NCBI GenBank assembly: GCA_005787685.1
Contig: SYAC01000001.1
Span: 62,001 to 126,000, forward strand
DNA from: Planctomycetia bacterium
GTDB lineage: Bacteria; Planctomycetota; Phycisphaerae; Phycisphaerales; SM1A02
Length of the DNA: 64,000 bases
Direction of reading: 5' to 3'
In this document: one piece after another, positions 47,286-56,545 of the stretch
Layout of the letters: the number at the start of each line of letters is the position of its first letter
How positions within the stretch are numbered: position 1 is the first letter of the stretch
The notes under the pieces: model-generated
Told to the model about the DNA's origin: nothing
The model's input: the letters and a program-made list of their open reading frames with translations, nothing else
Databases searched by the model: none
Position numbers and translations under genes: made by a program

Positions 47286-48290
47286 ATGAATCATGCCGCG
47301 CACATTCTTGGAGTTGGAGGAATTGGAATTGCAGCGGGCATTTGCCTGGCGCGCGCTGGTTGGAGCGTGACCATGGTGGACACAAACCCAAGCAAGATTG
47401 AGGCTGGCGCGCGTAATGGAATGTCTATCAATGGCCAACTGGAAACCCGCGCTACATTTGTTTCATTTCAAGAGTGGGTGCCACCAACGGATACATTGAT
47501 TTTGTTATGCGTCAAGACCTTTGACAACGCAAGCGTATTGAAAAAGATTTCTAATATGGACCATGTGGTGCCAATTCAAAACGGATACCACGCGCAATTA
47601 GAGTCGCTTGCGCATTCCGCAGAGGCCATCGCCTCATTTGTTTCGGAATGCGATATGGATAAACCTTTCACACGCATCACTCGTGCCGGGTCGCTACACA
47701 TTGGTCCGCGCCACAACATGAACGCGGCGCAACAAGAACGCATTTCCATGCTGGCCAGCGCGTTTGCTAGCGGGCAATTATTTCCCGTTCAATGTGTAGC
47801 AAACATTCGCCCATTTAAGGCCACGAAACTTATGTACAACGCTGCAATTTCACCGCTTGCCGCTAGCGCGGGCGTGGACAACGCTCAACTACTCATTGAT
47901 CCACTTGCACAAAAGATGTTTTTCGCATTGCTGCGCGAAAATTATTCCATTCTAAAAAATGCCAACCTAGAATTGGCGACCATTGGGCCATTTCATCCCC
48001 ACACGGTGATAAAAATATTGCGCACCCCGCTGCTTCCACAACTCATGGGCATATTTTTTAGACCGTCATTGCGCGGCACCTATTGCTCCATGAGCCCGGA
48101 CATGGGCAGTGGCCGCACTGAAATTGACGCATACAACGGCCACCTGATTCGCCTGGCTGGAAATTTTCCATGTCCCATCAATCGTGCGGTGGTTGCAATG
48201 GTAGAAAAAATTTCGCGTCAACGGCTTACTCCCGCCCATTCTCATCTGCATGAACTTGCCGCCACGCTGTCACGCGGAGAATTGACATGA
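47286..48290 (+). CDS. Ketopantoate reductase (PanE/ApbA)-like protein
   Basis: The N-terminus (ILGVGGIGIAAGICLARAGW) is a Rossmann fold as in ApbA/PanE, followed by LILLCVKTFDN (the VK-T-D lysine motif) and IQNGYHAQL. The C-terminal helical domain has the conserved lysine-asparagine pair in ATKLMYNAAISPLAAS. The ketopantoate reduction for CoA synthesis is likely, but paralogues act on other 2-oxo acids. A gap of 137 bp follows thrC. Its stop overlaps the start of a 37-codon ORF. Confidence 0.8.
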   Translation: MNHAAHILGVGGIGIAAGICLARAGWSVTMVDTNPSKIEAGARNGMSINGQLETRATFVSFQEWVPPTDTLILLCVKTFDNASVLKKISNMDHVVPIQNGYHAQLESLAHSAEAIASFVSECDMDKPFTRITRAGSLHIGPRHNMNAAQQERISMLASAFASGQLFPVQCVANIRPFKATKLMYNAAISPLAASAGVDNAQLLIDPLAQKMFFALLRENYSILKNANLELATIGPFHPHTVIKILRTPLLPQLMGIFFRPSLRGTYCSMSPDMGSGRTEIDAYNGHLIRLAGNFPCPINRAVVAMVEKISRQRLTPAHSHLHELAATLSRGELT

Positions 48291-48400
48291 ACTTGCTTGC
48301 GCCACTCGCGGAGCAATTGCATGGCGGTGATTACAGCGCTGATTCCACGCAAGCGCACAACAGGTTCTTCATGCGGCCCGAAATACGAGCGCAACCATGA
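48287..48400 (+). CDS. 37-residue small ORF coupled by ATGA overlaps on both sides
   Basis: ATG at 48287 overlaps the stop of the PanE-like gene (ATGA), and its own TGA at 48398-48400 overlaps the ATG of the epimerase gene. The product begins MNLLAPLAEQLHGGDYSAD, is hydrophilic, has no membrane helix, and matches no family known to me. It may be a real microprotein, a leader that couples translation, or the remnant of a lost gene. Length and the double overlap are the only evidence. Confidence 0.45.
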   Translation: MNLLAPLAEQLHGGDYSADSTQAHNRFFMRPEIRAQP

Positions 48401-49380
48401 TTCTGGTCACGGGTGGCGCTGGTTTCATTGGCTCACATCTTGTAGAACAATTGATTCGTGAAAAGCAACAAGTACGCGTGTTAGAACATCCCAACGCGCG
48501 AGTTGATCATTTGCCATTGACGCACATTGAGCTTGTACGCGCCGATATTCGCGACCATTCTCTGGTCACCCAAGCCGTTCGTGGCTGCGAGCAGGTGTAC
48601 CACCTTGCGGCCGATCCCAACTTGTGGAGACGCAATCGCAGCGAGTTTGACGCTATCAACCATGTCGCTGCGGTGAATGTAATGCGCAGCGCGCTTGATG
48701 CTGGGGCCGCGCGCGTGCTGTATGTGAGCACCGAAAGCATTCTTACGTGCGCAAAACCCAAAATTGAACCAGTTGAAAGCGCGCGTTTCTGCGAGCAAGA
48801 CATGATTGGTCCCTACTGCTTGAGCAAGTTCAAGGCGGAATGCGCCGCGTTTGAAATGGCAGCCAGCGGCGCCCCGGTGATTGTGTGCAGCCCCACGCTT
48901 CCAATAGGTCCAGGCGACAGAAATAAAACTCCGCCAACGCGGCTTGCGGTTGCATTTTGCCGCGGCAATATTCCGGCGTGTTTGGATTGCGAATTTAACT
49001 TAATCGATGCGCGCGACGCCGCGGATGGATTAGTCTGCGCCATGCACCGCGGTCGCACTGGCGTTCGATATTTAATTGGGGCGCACAATATGCGGCTTGT
49101 GCATTGGCTGGAATTGCTGGGACGCATCATCAATCGCCCCGCACCGCGTAAAAAAGTCCCCTACGCTGTGGCGCTGGCTGCCGGTTGGCTCAGTGAATTG
49201 TGGGCTGACACCATCACGCATCGCGCGCCCATGGCAACGGTCACAGGAGTTCGCTTGACCAAGCGGTCAATGTATTTTGATCCATCAAATACATTAAACG
49301 AACTTGGGTTGCAACCCAGATCGGTTGAAGAGGCCACGCGCGATGCAGTGCGTTGGTATAAAGAACGACATTGGATATGA
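48397..49380 (+). CDS. HpnA-like NAD-dependent epimerase/dehydratase (SDR)
   Basis: MILVTGGAGFIGSHLVEQLI is the NAD-binding motif of extended SDRs, and YCLSKFKAE supplies the Tyr-x-x-x-Lys pair. The segment SPTLPIGPGDRNKTPPTRLA and LIDARDAADGL closely follow HpnA, the hopanoid-associated sugar epimerase. No other hopanoid gene is in the window, so this is a family resemblance and not proof of function. Expression is probably coupled to the upstream small ORF. The stop is 45 bp before a convergent gene. Confidence 0.8.
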   Translation: MILVTGGAGFIGSHLVEQLIREKQQVRVLEHPNARVDHLPLTHIELVRADIRDHSLVTQAVRGCEQVYHLAADPNLWRRNRSEFDAINHVAAVNVMRSALDAGAARVLYVSTESILTCAKPKIEPVESARFCEQDMIGPYCLSKFKAECAAFEMAASGAPVIVCSPTLPIGPGDRNKTPPTRLAVAFCRGNIPACLDCEFNLIDARDAADGLVCAMHRGRTGVRYLIGAHNMRLVHWLELLGRIINRPAPRKKVPYAVALAAGWLSELWADTITHRAPMATVTGVRLTKRSMYFDPSNTLNELGLQPRSVEEATRDAVRWYKERHWI

Positions 49381-49425
49381 GCAAATTCTGCCGCCGCGTT
49401 CCGCGCGTGGACATTGCGCCGAGAT

Positions 49426-50121
49426 TTAATTAATCAAGCCAATCGCGCGCGCAGTCAACATAACAAGCACAGCCATAGCAATTGTGACTTGCAACATCAT
49501 TCCAAGTTGAATTGAACTTCGAAGAGGAACTGGAAGCGTTGGGCCAAATGTGCTTGCCGTGTTGAATGAAAGGAATAAATAGTCGACAAACTTGGGTTGC
49601 CAACCCGTCAACGAATGAAATCCCGATGTGTTGTGTGGAAAAACAATTCCGGGGTGTATTTTTTCGCCACTGGCAATTTGTGCTTGCAACAAGTGGTCAA
49701 ATCTCCAGTAAAAAGCTGTGAATACCGCTATATTTTCTAGGTACACCAAACTTGCTGAAAGCAACAAGTATCCAGGATTGTCCTGTTTGTCGAACAGGCA
49801 AACGATCAGACCCACCAAATTATCAAGCAACGCGATCATGGAAAGTCCCAAGGTGAGGTCAAATAAAATCATAAATAATCTTTTAATGTTGATCAGCCAA
49901 AAAAAAGTAGTTATGAATGTTGTAAATAGGGCAACAGGACTTGCGTAGGCGTCGGCTAACCTGAATATGATCACGGAGGTACTTGGAGCTTGGTCAGTCA
50001 TACTCAATGACGTTGAAGTTGCTATGTCAAAGATCGCGGCAACCCCCAAGGTGAGCGCCATGGCGCCCATTGTACGACACCGCATTTGATTATGAATAGG
50101 TGGTTGCTGCATATGGCTCAT
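49426..50121 (-). CDS. Predicted multi-pass membrane protein, pore-loop-like C-terminus
   Basis: The 231-residue protein has six or so hydrophobic helices (ALTLGVAAIFDIATS, LFTTFITTFFWLI, LFMILFDLTLGLSMIALL, and two more near the C-terminus). A segment WQPKFVDYLFLSFNTASTFGPT then LPVPLRSS resembles the turret and filter region of potassium-channel-like or DUF1345-type proteins, with FGPT where channels have the GYGD type. The function is not known. It lies 3 bp downstream of trhO on the same strand and is probably cotranscribed with it. Confidence 0.6.
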   Translation of the reverse strand: MSHMQQPPIHNQMRCRTMGAMALTLGVAAIFDIATSTSLSMTDQAPSTSVIIFRLADAYASPVALFTTFITTFFWLINIKRLFMILFDLTLGLSMIALLDNLVGLIVCLFDKQDNPGYLLLSASLVYLENIAVFTAFYWRFDHLLQAQIASGEKIHPGIVFPHNTSGFHSLTGWQPKFVDYLFLSFNTASTFGPTLPVPLRSSIQLGMMLQVTIAMAVLVMLTARAIGLIN

Positions 50122-50124
50122 GTT

Positions 50125-50979
50125 CTAAAAGTGATCCAGTTGCGATACACGCTCACGTTGCTGCACGCTCTGACCAATGCAAAATGGACAAGAAACACCT
50201 TTCACATAACGCGAGTCTAGCTGCTCCTGCGGTGTCAGCGGCATTTGACAGGCGAAGCATGATACGGAGCGAGTCTCTTGCAAATCTGAATCTACGCATA
50301 CACGGCGATCAAATACAAAACACTCGCCTTCGTAATGCGCGCCACCGCATTCCTGAAAATATTTCAAAATACCCCCGTCCAGTTGAAAAATATTTTGAAA
50401 GCCTTGACGCTCCATATACGGACCAGCCTTCTCGCAGCGAATTCCACCAGTGCAAAACATAACAACGGGTCCTTGCTTTAACTTCTCTGGCAACTTTTCA
50501 ACCGCTGCCGGAAAATGTCGAAAGTGAGAAACACCCGCGGCAAGCGCACCGCGAAATGTTCCCATTTTAATTTCATAATCATTGCGCGTGTCAAGCAATG
50601 TGAGGGTCTTGCCCTCATCCAACCATTGCTTCAAAACTTTCGCCGGAAGTTTTTTGCTTGTGCGCTTGGCGGGATCAATTCCTTCCACTCCAAATGCGAT
50701 AATTTCTTTTTTAATCTTCACCAACATTCGGCGAAATGGCTGAGTTTCACTGAGGCTTTCCTTAGGCGTGAGATTTTCCAAGCCCGCAATGGCGCGCAAT
50801 CGCGCCAACAAAATTTCAATATTTGCGGTCTTACCCGCCACAAACAGATTAATGCCCTCTGGGCTCAACAGAATAGTGCCCTTCAGTTGACCAGTGGCAC
50901 ATATGGCGCGCAACTCTTCGCGCAATTCAACTAAGCCGGTCAATGGAGCGAAAATATAAGTGGAAATATTAATGAACAC
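50125..50979 (-). CDS. trhO: tRNA uridine-34 hydroxylase, rhodanese-domain (TrhO/YceA family)
   Basis: The N-terminal ferredoxin-like half is followed by a rhodanese domain whose active cysteine is in [18 protein letters not shown], and a C-terminal Cys-rich segment ([17 protein letters not shown]). This is the former UPF0176 family, which catalyses oxygen-dependent formation of 5-hydroxyuridine at tRNA position 34. GTG at 50979 (VFINISTY) is the preferred start: upstream codons, including an ATG at 51039, lie in the terminator of the preceding gene. It is the first gene of a two-gene unit. Confidence 0.92.
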   Translation of the reverse strand: MFINISTYIFAPLTGLVELREELRAICATGQLKGTILLSPEGINLFVAGKTANIEILLARLRAIAGLENLTPKESLSETQPFRRMLVKIKKEIIAFGVEGIDPAKRTSKKLPAKVLKQWLDEGKTLTLLDTRNDYEIKMGTFRGALAAGVSHFRHFPAAVEKLPEKLKQGPVVMFCTGGIRCEKAGPYMERQGFQNIFQLDGGILKYFQECGGAHYEGECFVFDRRVCVDSDLQETRSVSCFACQMPLTPQEQLDSRYVKGVSCPFCIGQSVQQRERVSQLDHF

Positions 50980-51016
50980 AATTGTCAGTCTATCGCGGGG
51001 CGACCTATAAACCAAT

Positions 51017-51052
51017 AAAAAAAGACGGACGCGGAACATGCCCGCGTCCGTC
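51017..51052 (-). terminator. Intrinsic terminator of the SYLF gene
   Basis: GACGGACGCGG at 51024-51034 pairs perfectly with CCGCGTCCGTC at 51042-51052 (11 bp) across a seven-base loop. Read on the minus strand, seven T follow at 51017-51023. It lies 88 bp after the SYLF stop and 38 bp before the trhO start. Confidence 0.92.
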
Positions 51053-51139
51053 AATACTATTTCACATATCCAGCGTCTTTTCGAACAACATCAATAAATA
51101 CAAAGTAATCCCAAATTTCAGCCGCAAGCGAGTCCCAAA

Positions 51140-51703
51140 TTACTTCGTACTTTTGGCGGCGGCAGTATCCAAACTTATAAACTTAAACTGCTGTCCGCCC
51201 ACTGCGGCTTCCGCCATGGCTCCCTGCACATTACTTACAAATATCGCAACTCCATTTTGGTAGCTGGTTGCGGCGCCTGAGCCTGAAGCCGCTATGACAG
51301 CTGAAACTTGCGCGGTGAACGCAAACTTGTTGGCTGCGAATGTTTTGTAATTGGTCTCATCCTTAAAGAAAATAAATTCATCAAATGATTGACCGCCAAT
51401 GGTCGCACCAATGGTGCCTTGACCCATGGAGCAATAACCCACCAGCCGACCGCCCTTGTACACCTCGCCGTCGCCGCCGGCACCGCCAATAATAAATCCG
51501 CCCTTACCCACGCTTGGCAAAACTGCGTAGGCGTAATTGTCGTTAAAGAATTTCTCAATAGTTGGATCGGTCTTCTTCAACAACATAATGGCATTCGCTA
51601 CGGAATCTCCAAGGGATTTCTTTTCTTCGGCGTCTTTTGGCGCGCCCGCGCAAGCGCTGAAAGCACAAACGAGAAGAATGGCAGACCAGAATTGAATTCG
51701 CAT
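51140..51703 (-). CDS. SYLF/YSC84-type lipid-binding lipoprotein
   Basis: ATG at 51703 has AGGAG six bases upstream. The N-terminus MRIQFWSAILLVCAFSACAG is a lipoprotein signal with the cysteine at position 18. The rest is a SYLF (Ysc84) domain: YAVLPSVGKGGFIIGGAGGD, GGRLVGYCSMGQGTIGATIG, and an alanine/glycine-rich C-terminus. Such proteins are membrane-associated and bind lipids; in bacteria the role is unknown. The longer frame to 51742 would lack the lipobox context and is less likely. A strong terminator follows. Confidence 0.85.
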   Translation of the reverse strand: MRIQFWSAILLVCAFSACAGAPKDAEEKKSLGDSVANAIMLLKKTDPTIEKFFNDNYAYAVLPSVGKGGFIIGGAGGDGEVYKGGRLVGYCSMGQGTIGATIGGQSFDEFIFFKDETNYKTFAANKFAFTAQVSAVIAASGSGAATSYQNGVAIFVSNVQGAMAEAAVGGQQFKFISLDTAAAKSTK

Positions 51704-51848
51704 AGCAGTCTCCTTTAGGATTGAAATGAACAAATAACTCAAAAGATAATATCATATTTTTATATTTATTGATCAAGTAATGCATAGCCAACTCGTTTCG
51801 CATGACCGCACTTCTCAAGCGGCAGGGTGAGAATGGCACAAGCCGAGA

Positions 51849-52928
51849 TTATAATTTTTGCGAAGTTCTTGGCGTGCGCGTTTGGCCTTCGCCCATTAAT
51901 TGCGCGAACGCCGCTGAATCAGGAGAGGCGATCGCCATGGCCACTCGATCAATCGCGCTGCGCAAGCGCTCTATGGCCGCCCCCGAAAACGGGTTCCGTG
52001 CTTGAATTTCGTAATACACATCGGGACTTTCACGCACCACGTTCGCGGCCAAGGTTTCCAGCGCCAAAAAAGTGGTGCTTCGAACAGGGTGCTCACTTTG
52101 CGGCAGCGCCAACGAAAATGCAATCGCAGTTGCATGCGCCAAACTCAACAGGTCTGCCATAACACAATCATGATCACCCAGTGGCAAACGCACAATGTTT
52201 GCCGTGGTCGGTTTGAATAATTTCTCAACAGCTTCAGTTGCCTCCGCGTCACCCGTGTCGCAAATCACAACATCCGCGTCCCGTAATAAAACAATGCTGG
52301 GACCAAACATTGGATGGATGGATGCCACGTGCGCGCCAGTTTTTTGCAAGGCACGAATGGGTTCGATCAAGGGAGTCTTAATGCTGGCAATATCCACCAC
52401 AACACCTTTGGGCGCATGCGCAATCCAGCTTGCGTATAACTGTGCTGTGGCAGCGGGCGGCGTGGAGCACACCACAAAATCCGCGTTATGCAGCGCGTCG
52501 CGTGACCACGCATTTTCTTCGGGCGTTCCCGCTGGATCAAGCGATCCAACTTGAAATCCTTGCGCGGAAAGAAATCGGCTCATCCACTTACCCATGCGAC
52601 CAGCGCCACCAACAATCACCGCACTCTTGCCCATGCCAGCGGCGGAAAATTTCAAACTGTCTTGGTCTTGCGCCGTCACGGACGCATGTATCAAACGCGC
52701 CAATAAATCTTGCGCCACATTTGGATCCAGCCCGTGTTGCTTGGCTGCAATGCGCGCGCGCTCCAGCACCGCGCGCTCCTGTGAATAATCCACCGTGGCA
52801 ATATTCTTGCGGCGCTTAATCTCCCCCACTTGCTTCACCAGCCGCGAACGCTCAGCCGCATGCGCGATCAACTCCAAGTCGATCTGACGAATACGCTCTC
52901 GCACATTGTCTAAATTTTCTTCTGCCAT
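51849..52928 (-). CDS. tyrA: Chorismate mutase / prephenate dehydrogenase (T-protein-like TyrA)
   Basis: The first ~90 residues are an AroQ-type chorismate mutase (NVRERIRQIDLELIAHAAER, RLVKQVGEIKRR). From about 100 on a prephenate dehydrogenase follows with AVIVGGAGRMGKWMSRFLSA and the IHPMFGPS histidine motif. It converts chorismate to prephenate and then to 4-hydroxyphenylpyruvate for tyrosine. The order mutase-dehydrogenase is that of E. coli TyrA. It lies 3 bp downstream of the DUF5684-like gene and is probably cotranscribed. Confidence 0.93.
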   Translation of the reverse strand: MAEENLDNVRERIRQIDLELIAHAAERSRLVKQVGEIKRRKNIATVDYSQERAVLERARIAAKQHGLDPNVAQDLLARLIHASVTAQDQDSLKFSAAGMGKSAVIVGGAGRMGKWMSRFLSAQGFQVGSLDPAGTPEENAWSRDALHNADFVVCSTPPAATAQLYASWIAHAPKGVVVDIASIKTPLIEPIRALQKTGAHVASIHPMFGPSIVLLRDADVVICDTGDAEATEAVEKLFKPTTANIVRLPLGDHDCVMADLLSLAHATAIAFSLALPQSEHPVRSTTFLALETLAANVVRESPDVYYEIQARNPFSGAAIERLRSAIDRVAMAIASPDSAAFAQLMGEGQTRTPRTSQKL

Positions 52929-52931
52929 AGA

Positions 52932-53363
52932 TCAGCTTTGCGGGAGTGATTGCGTTGCGCTGTAGCGCGCATGACCAAACGCAAGAATGGGCCAGAATAC
53001 AATCGGCATCAATAACATTCCAATCGTGAAGCCAACTCCCTTTCCAAAGTTTCGAGCAAGGCCGCGCATCATCAAGATGGAAAAAATAATATTCACAAAA
53101 GGAATGCAAAGCAGTACCCACCACCAACCCGGCTTGCTGGAAATTTTCATGCAGACGTACAAGTTGTAGAACGGAATAAAGATCACCCAGCCTGGCCGCC
53201 CCGCTTTGGCGAACACTTGCCAATGCGCGACGATAATTAACAGCAGAAGCGCGAAGTACAACAATGCAAAGGGCAGCCACAGGAAGGCGACTGCTCCCAA
53301 CTCCGCGGATTGGCTTGCGAAAGTTGACGCAGTGTCTTGTGTCTGGCCTTGAATGGTTTGCAT
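52932..53363 (-). CDS. Small membrane protein, DUF5684-like
   Basis: About 143 residues with four hydrophobic helices (FALLYFALLLLIIVAHWQVF, WWWVLLCIPFVNIIFSILMM, VGFTIGMLLMPIVFWPIL). The segment KAGRPGWVIFIPFYNLYV is the signature of DUF5684 membrane proteins. No function is known. ATG at 53363 is chosen (M of MQTIQG); an alternative lies four codons upstream. It is followed after 3 bp by tyrA; a link in function is not evident. Confidence 0.75.
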   Translation of the reverse strand: MQTIQGQTQDTASTFASQSAELGAVAFLWLPFALLYFALLLLIIVAHWQVFAKAGRPGWVIFIPFYNLYVCMKISSKPGWWWVLLCIPFVNIIFSILMMRGLARNFGKGVGFTIGMLLMPIVFWPILAFGHARYSATQSLPQS

Positions 53364-53396
53364 TGGCGGTCTCACCTTGAATTGAGATCATGCCAT

Positions 53397-53423
53397 AAAA
53401 AACCGCGGCGTGTTGCGCCGCGG
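53397..53423 (-). terminator. Intrinsic terminator of the desaturase gene
   Basis: CCGCGGCG at 53403-53410 pairs with CGCCGCGG at 53416-53423 over a five-base loop. On the minus strand six T follow. It lies about 30 bp beyond the desaturase stop. Confidence 0.88.
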
Positions 53424-53453
53424 CTTTGAACTTTGACTTGCATTACACCAAAA

Positions 53454-54488
53454 TCAAGATGCTGAGGTGTTCACCCGCCGACGCTCTAGCATGCGCTCTT
53501 TGGAAGGCAGTCGCACCTTGCTGGCTAAGCCAACAAGTTGCAGCGAGCGAATCACAATCCAGCTTAAATCAAATTGCCACCACTTCAAACCGTGGCGCGC
53601 GCTGGCAGGAAAAGCGTGGTGATTATTGTGCCAGCCTTCTCCCAACGCAAGGATTCCCATGATGGGATTGTTGCGGCTCTCATCGCCAGAGCGATATTCT
53701 TTTTGACCCCACACATGGCACACGGAATTCACGCTCCATGTTGAGTGATGCAACATGAACATGCGCACCAGGCCGCCCCACAACAGTCCAAGCCCAGCGC
53801 CAGTCCATGTTCCCGTGATGAAACCAGAAACTGCCGCGGGTAAGAGCAGTCCCGCGAAAAGAATTGGAACAAACATTCGATCAATCCACATCACCATTGG
53901 ATCCTCGAGTAAATCGGGAACATAGCGCTTGAAGTCGGGTTGTTCCTTCTCAAACAGCCAGCCAATGTGGGAGTGCAAGAAGCCCTTGCAAAAGCCAGCA
54001 ATGCCAGGCTCATAACCAGCATGCGGTGAGTGCGGATCAAACTGCTTGTCGGAATACTGATGATGGCGCCGATGCGTTGCGCACCACCATACCACTGGAC
54101 CTTGGCCTGCCATGCTGCCGAACGCTAGAAAGAAAAGAGCGATTGGTCCGCGCGTCGCAAACGCCTTATGCGTGCAAAGGCGGTGATACCCAATCGTGAT
54201 TCCCAAACCCGTCAACACATACATGCTTGCCAAAATGATGAGATCGGTGGCGTTGAACATGCCGCCCCACAGCAACCCCATGGCCGTTAACACGCCAAGA
54301 GGCGGAAACACCACGGCCGCAAGCATGGCCAACTTTACATTGCGCGGCGTTTGAATTGGAGCCGTGTCAAATTCGGGTTCGCTAATGCCAACATCCGCGG
54401 CGTCAGCGCCACTTGTTTGCATTTTTATTATTTGTGTGTGTGCAAGCTCATCTTCAACCAGAACGCCAGCATTTGCAGATTCATTCAA
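53454..54488 (-). CDS. Acyl-CoA/acyl-lipid delta-9-type fatty acid desaturase
   Basis: Contains the three histidine boxes of membrane desaturases: HRLCTHKAF near 125, HRRHHQYSD near 165 and HNNHHAF near 295, with several membrane helices between them. The family introduces a double bond into fatty acyl chains using a di-iron centre, O2 and reduced ferredoxin or cytochrome b5. The N-terminal ~45 residues are polar and variable. The terminator downstream isolates it. It may act with the CFA-type enzyme at 6.7 kb in adjusting membrane lipids, though they are far apart. Confidence 0.92.
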   Translation of the reverse strand: MNESANAGVLVEDELAHTQIIKMQTSGADAADVGISEPEFDTAPIQTPRNVKLAMLAAVVFPPLGVLTAMGLLWGGMFNATDLIILASMYVLTGLGITIGYHRLCTHKAFATRGPIALFFLAFGSMAGQGPVVWWCATHRRHHQYSDKQFDPHSPHAGYEPGIAGFCKGFLHSHIGWLFEKEQPDFKRYVPDLLEDPMVMWIDRMFVPILFAGLLLPAAVSGFITGTWTGAGLGLLWGGLVRMFMLHHSTWSVNSVCHVWGQKEYRSGDESRNNPIMGILALGEGWHNNHHAFPASARHGLKWWQFDLSWIVIRSLQLVGLASKVRLPSKERMLERRRVNTSAS

Positions 54489-54765
54489 AACAGAAACTCC
54501 TTGAAGGCTTGAGGTATGTCATCAATTTTAAATAATTGGCGACAGGTTGATTGTAGCACCACTATCTTGGTGAATCGAGCAAGAGATGGCAAAAAACTTG
54601 TAGTAGATTTGGCATGAAATACCATGACAATGCAAGATCAATAACCAATACACTTGCAAATTCCAAATTGAATTAGAACCAATCAATACGCACCTGATGT
54701 TCAAATACTTGCACACTGCACGCAGGCGCGCGCAAACCGTGGCAAAGCAAGAGTTGGACTGAAAG

Positions 54766-55404
54766 ATGGCGCAAGGTACTCTTAAGCACATGAAGACCAT
54801 CAATCCAACCGCCGTTGTTGCCGAGCCATTTCCGGCGCATACTTCGCTGGGCGATCCAACAGGCTGGGACGGCGCAGGAGGCGTTGCCGATGCTGTTCAT
54901 TTACCAAAATGGATCGACACCAATCGGCACCTGATGCAGCCGCCCGTCTCCAATAAATATCTATTTAGTGGGCAGGATTTCTTTGTCATGATCATCGCGG
55001 GTCCAAACGCGCGCAACGACTACCACATGACCAATTCCGAGGAGTTCTTCATGCAAATCAAGGGCGATGTCTCCATTCGCGTGCGCGACGCCCACGGAAT
55101 ACGCGACATTATTCTGCGCGAGGGCGAGGCTGTGTTTATTCCGGGCGGCGTGCCGCATAGCCCACAGCGCGGTCCCAACACCATTGGCCTTGTGGTGGAA
55201 CGCCGTCGACCTCCAACTGAAACCGAGCACCTGATTTTTTATTGCGACAAGTGCGACACGCTGGTGTACGACAAGGAATTTGAATGCACAGATATTGTGA
55301 AACACTTCCGCGAGGCCATGGAGGCGTTTTGGGCCGACCCGAAACTCTGCACCTGTCCATCGTGTGGAACGCGCGTTCCCAAGCCGACACCGCGTACCAA
55401 GTAA
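54766..55404 (+). CDS. nbaC: 3-hydroxyanthranilate 3,4-dioxygenase
   Basis: Cupin fold with FFVMIIAGPNARNDYHMTNS then EEFFMQIKGDV, placing the iron-binding His and Glu. The C-terminus carries the second, rubredoxin-like iron site typical of bacterial HAAO (CDKCDTLVYD and CTCPSCG). It opens 3-hydroxyanthranilate to 2-amino-3-carboxymuconate semialdehyde. ATG at 54766 is used; ATG at 54790 is the alternative. First gene of a kynurenine-pathway unit; the gap to the next gene is 57 bp. Confidence 0.94.
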   Translation: MAQGTLKHMKTINPTAVVAEPFPAHTSLGDPTGWDGAGGVADAVHLPKWIDTNRHLMQPPVSNKYLFSGQDFFVMIIAGPNARNDYHMTNSEEFFMQIKGDVSIRVRDAHGIRDIILREGEAVFIPGGVPHSPQRGPNTIGLVVERRRPPTETEHLIFYCDKCDTLVYDKEFECTDIVKHFREAMEAFWADPKLCTCPSCGTRVPKPTPRTK

Positions 55405-55461
55405 TGCGCTGGTTGCGGTGTGCGTAATGATTGTCGTGGAGGTTCACGATAGCATCGCAGC

Positions 55462-56490
55462 ATGCTTGCGCCGCGCACCATAGACCTTCACACGCACATG
55501 CTTCCGGAGCGTTGGCCCGACCTGCGCGAACGCTACGGTTGTGGAGGTTGGGTTTCGCTGGATCACTGCGCCCACTGCCGCGCGCGCATGATGATTGATG
55601 GCAAACTTTTTCGCGAGATTGAATCGAATTCCTGGGACCCCGCGCGGCGCGCTTTGGAGTGCGACGCTGTTGGCGTGGATATGCAAGTTCTTTCCACGGT
55701 TCCCGTAATGTTTTCGTATGGCGCCAATGCCGCTAACGCCCATGATTTGTCTCAACTGCTCAACGATCACTTCGCGGGAGTTGTGCGCGCCATGCCTGAT
55801 CGATTCATAGCGCTGGGTACGGTGCCGATGCAAGACGCTGCGCTTGCGGCGTGCGAACTGGAACGCTGCGTGAGGCAACTTGGATTTCCTGGCGCGCAAA
55901 TTGGAACCAACGTGAATGGTGTGGACCTAGACAACGCCGCGTTTGCGGATTTTTTTGCGGCGGCAGAGGAATTAGGTGCCGCAATTTTTGTGCATCCATG
56001 GGATGTGCTTGGTCGCAACGAAATTCCGCGCTTCTGGATGCCATGGCTTGTTGGAATGCCGGCAGAAACTTCGCGCGCTATTTGCGCGCTTGCGTTTGGT
56101 GGCGTGCTGGATCGACATCCAAAACTAAAATTGTGTTTCGCGCATGGCGGCGGCGCTTTTCCTTACACGCTTGGACGCATTGAAAAAGGTTTTCAAGTAC
56201 GCCCAGATTTGTGCGCCACACATTCGCAAAAAAATCCGCGCGAGCATGTGCGGCGTTTGTACTTTGACAGCATTGTGCATGATCCCGAGGCGCTGCGTTA
56301 TCTCGTGACCACTGTTGGCGCGGACCGCATTGCCATGGGTTCCGATTATCCATTTCCACTGGGCGAGAATCCGCCGGGCGTTCTTATTCGCGACGCGGAT
56401 TGGCTTTCACAAGCGCAACGCCATGCCATGCTGGCGGGCACGGCCATCGATTTTCTTGGCATTTCCAAACGTTTTTCGCCTCAATCATAA
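55462..56490 (+). CDS. nbaD: 2-amino-3-carboxymuconate-6-semialdehyde decarboxylase (ACMSD)
   Basis: Amidohydrolase fold with the N-terminal metal motif [15 protein letters not shown], then [47 protein letters not shown] and the C-terminal MGSDYPFP aspartate. These match ACMSD, which decarboxylates the HAAO product and diverts flux away from quinolinate towards 2-aminomuconate. Length 342 is normal for the family. Placed between nbaC and kynU, all in the same direction. Confidence 0.93.
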   Translation: MLAPRTIDLHTHMLPERWPDLRERYGCGGWVSLDHCAHCRARMMIDGKLFREIESNSWDPARRALECDAVGVDMQVLSTVPVMFSYGANAANAHDLSQLLNDHFAGVVRAMPDRFIALGTVPMQDAALAACELERCVRQLGFPGAQIGTNVNGVDLDNAAFADFFAAAEELGAAIFVHPWDVLGRNEIPRFWMPWLVGMPAETSRAICALAFGGVLDRHPKLKLCFAHGGGAFPYTLGRIEKGFQVRPDLCATHSQKNPREHVRRLYFDSIVHDPEALRYLVTTVGADRIAMGSDYPFPLGENPPGVLIRDADWLSQAQRHAMLAGTAIDFLGISKRFSPQS

Positions 56491-56545
56491 ACTGTTCACA
56501 AGCGCGTCAATCACTGGCCTCAACGACTTCACTCAACAACACCAC

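Noticed and set aside
56315-56545. N-terminal extension of the kynureninase frame
   Set aside because: It overlaps the ACMSD coding sequence in another frame and kynureninases begin close to the ATG at 56546.
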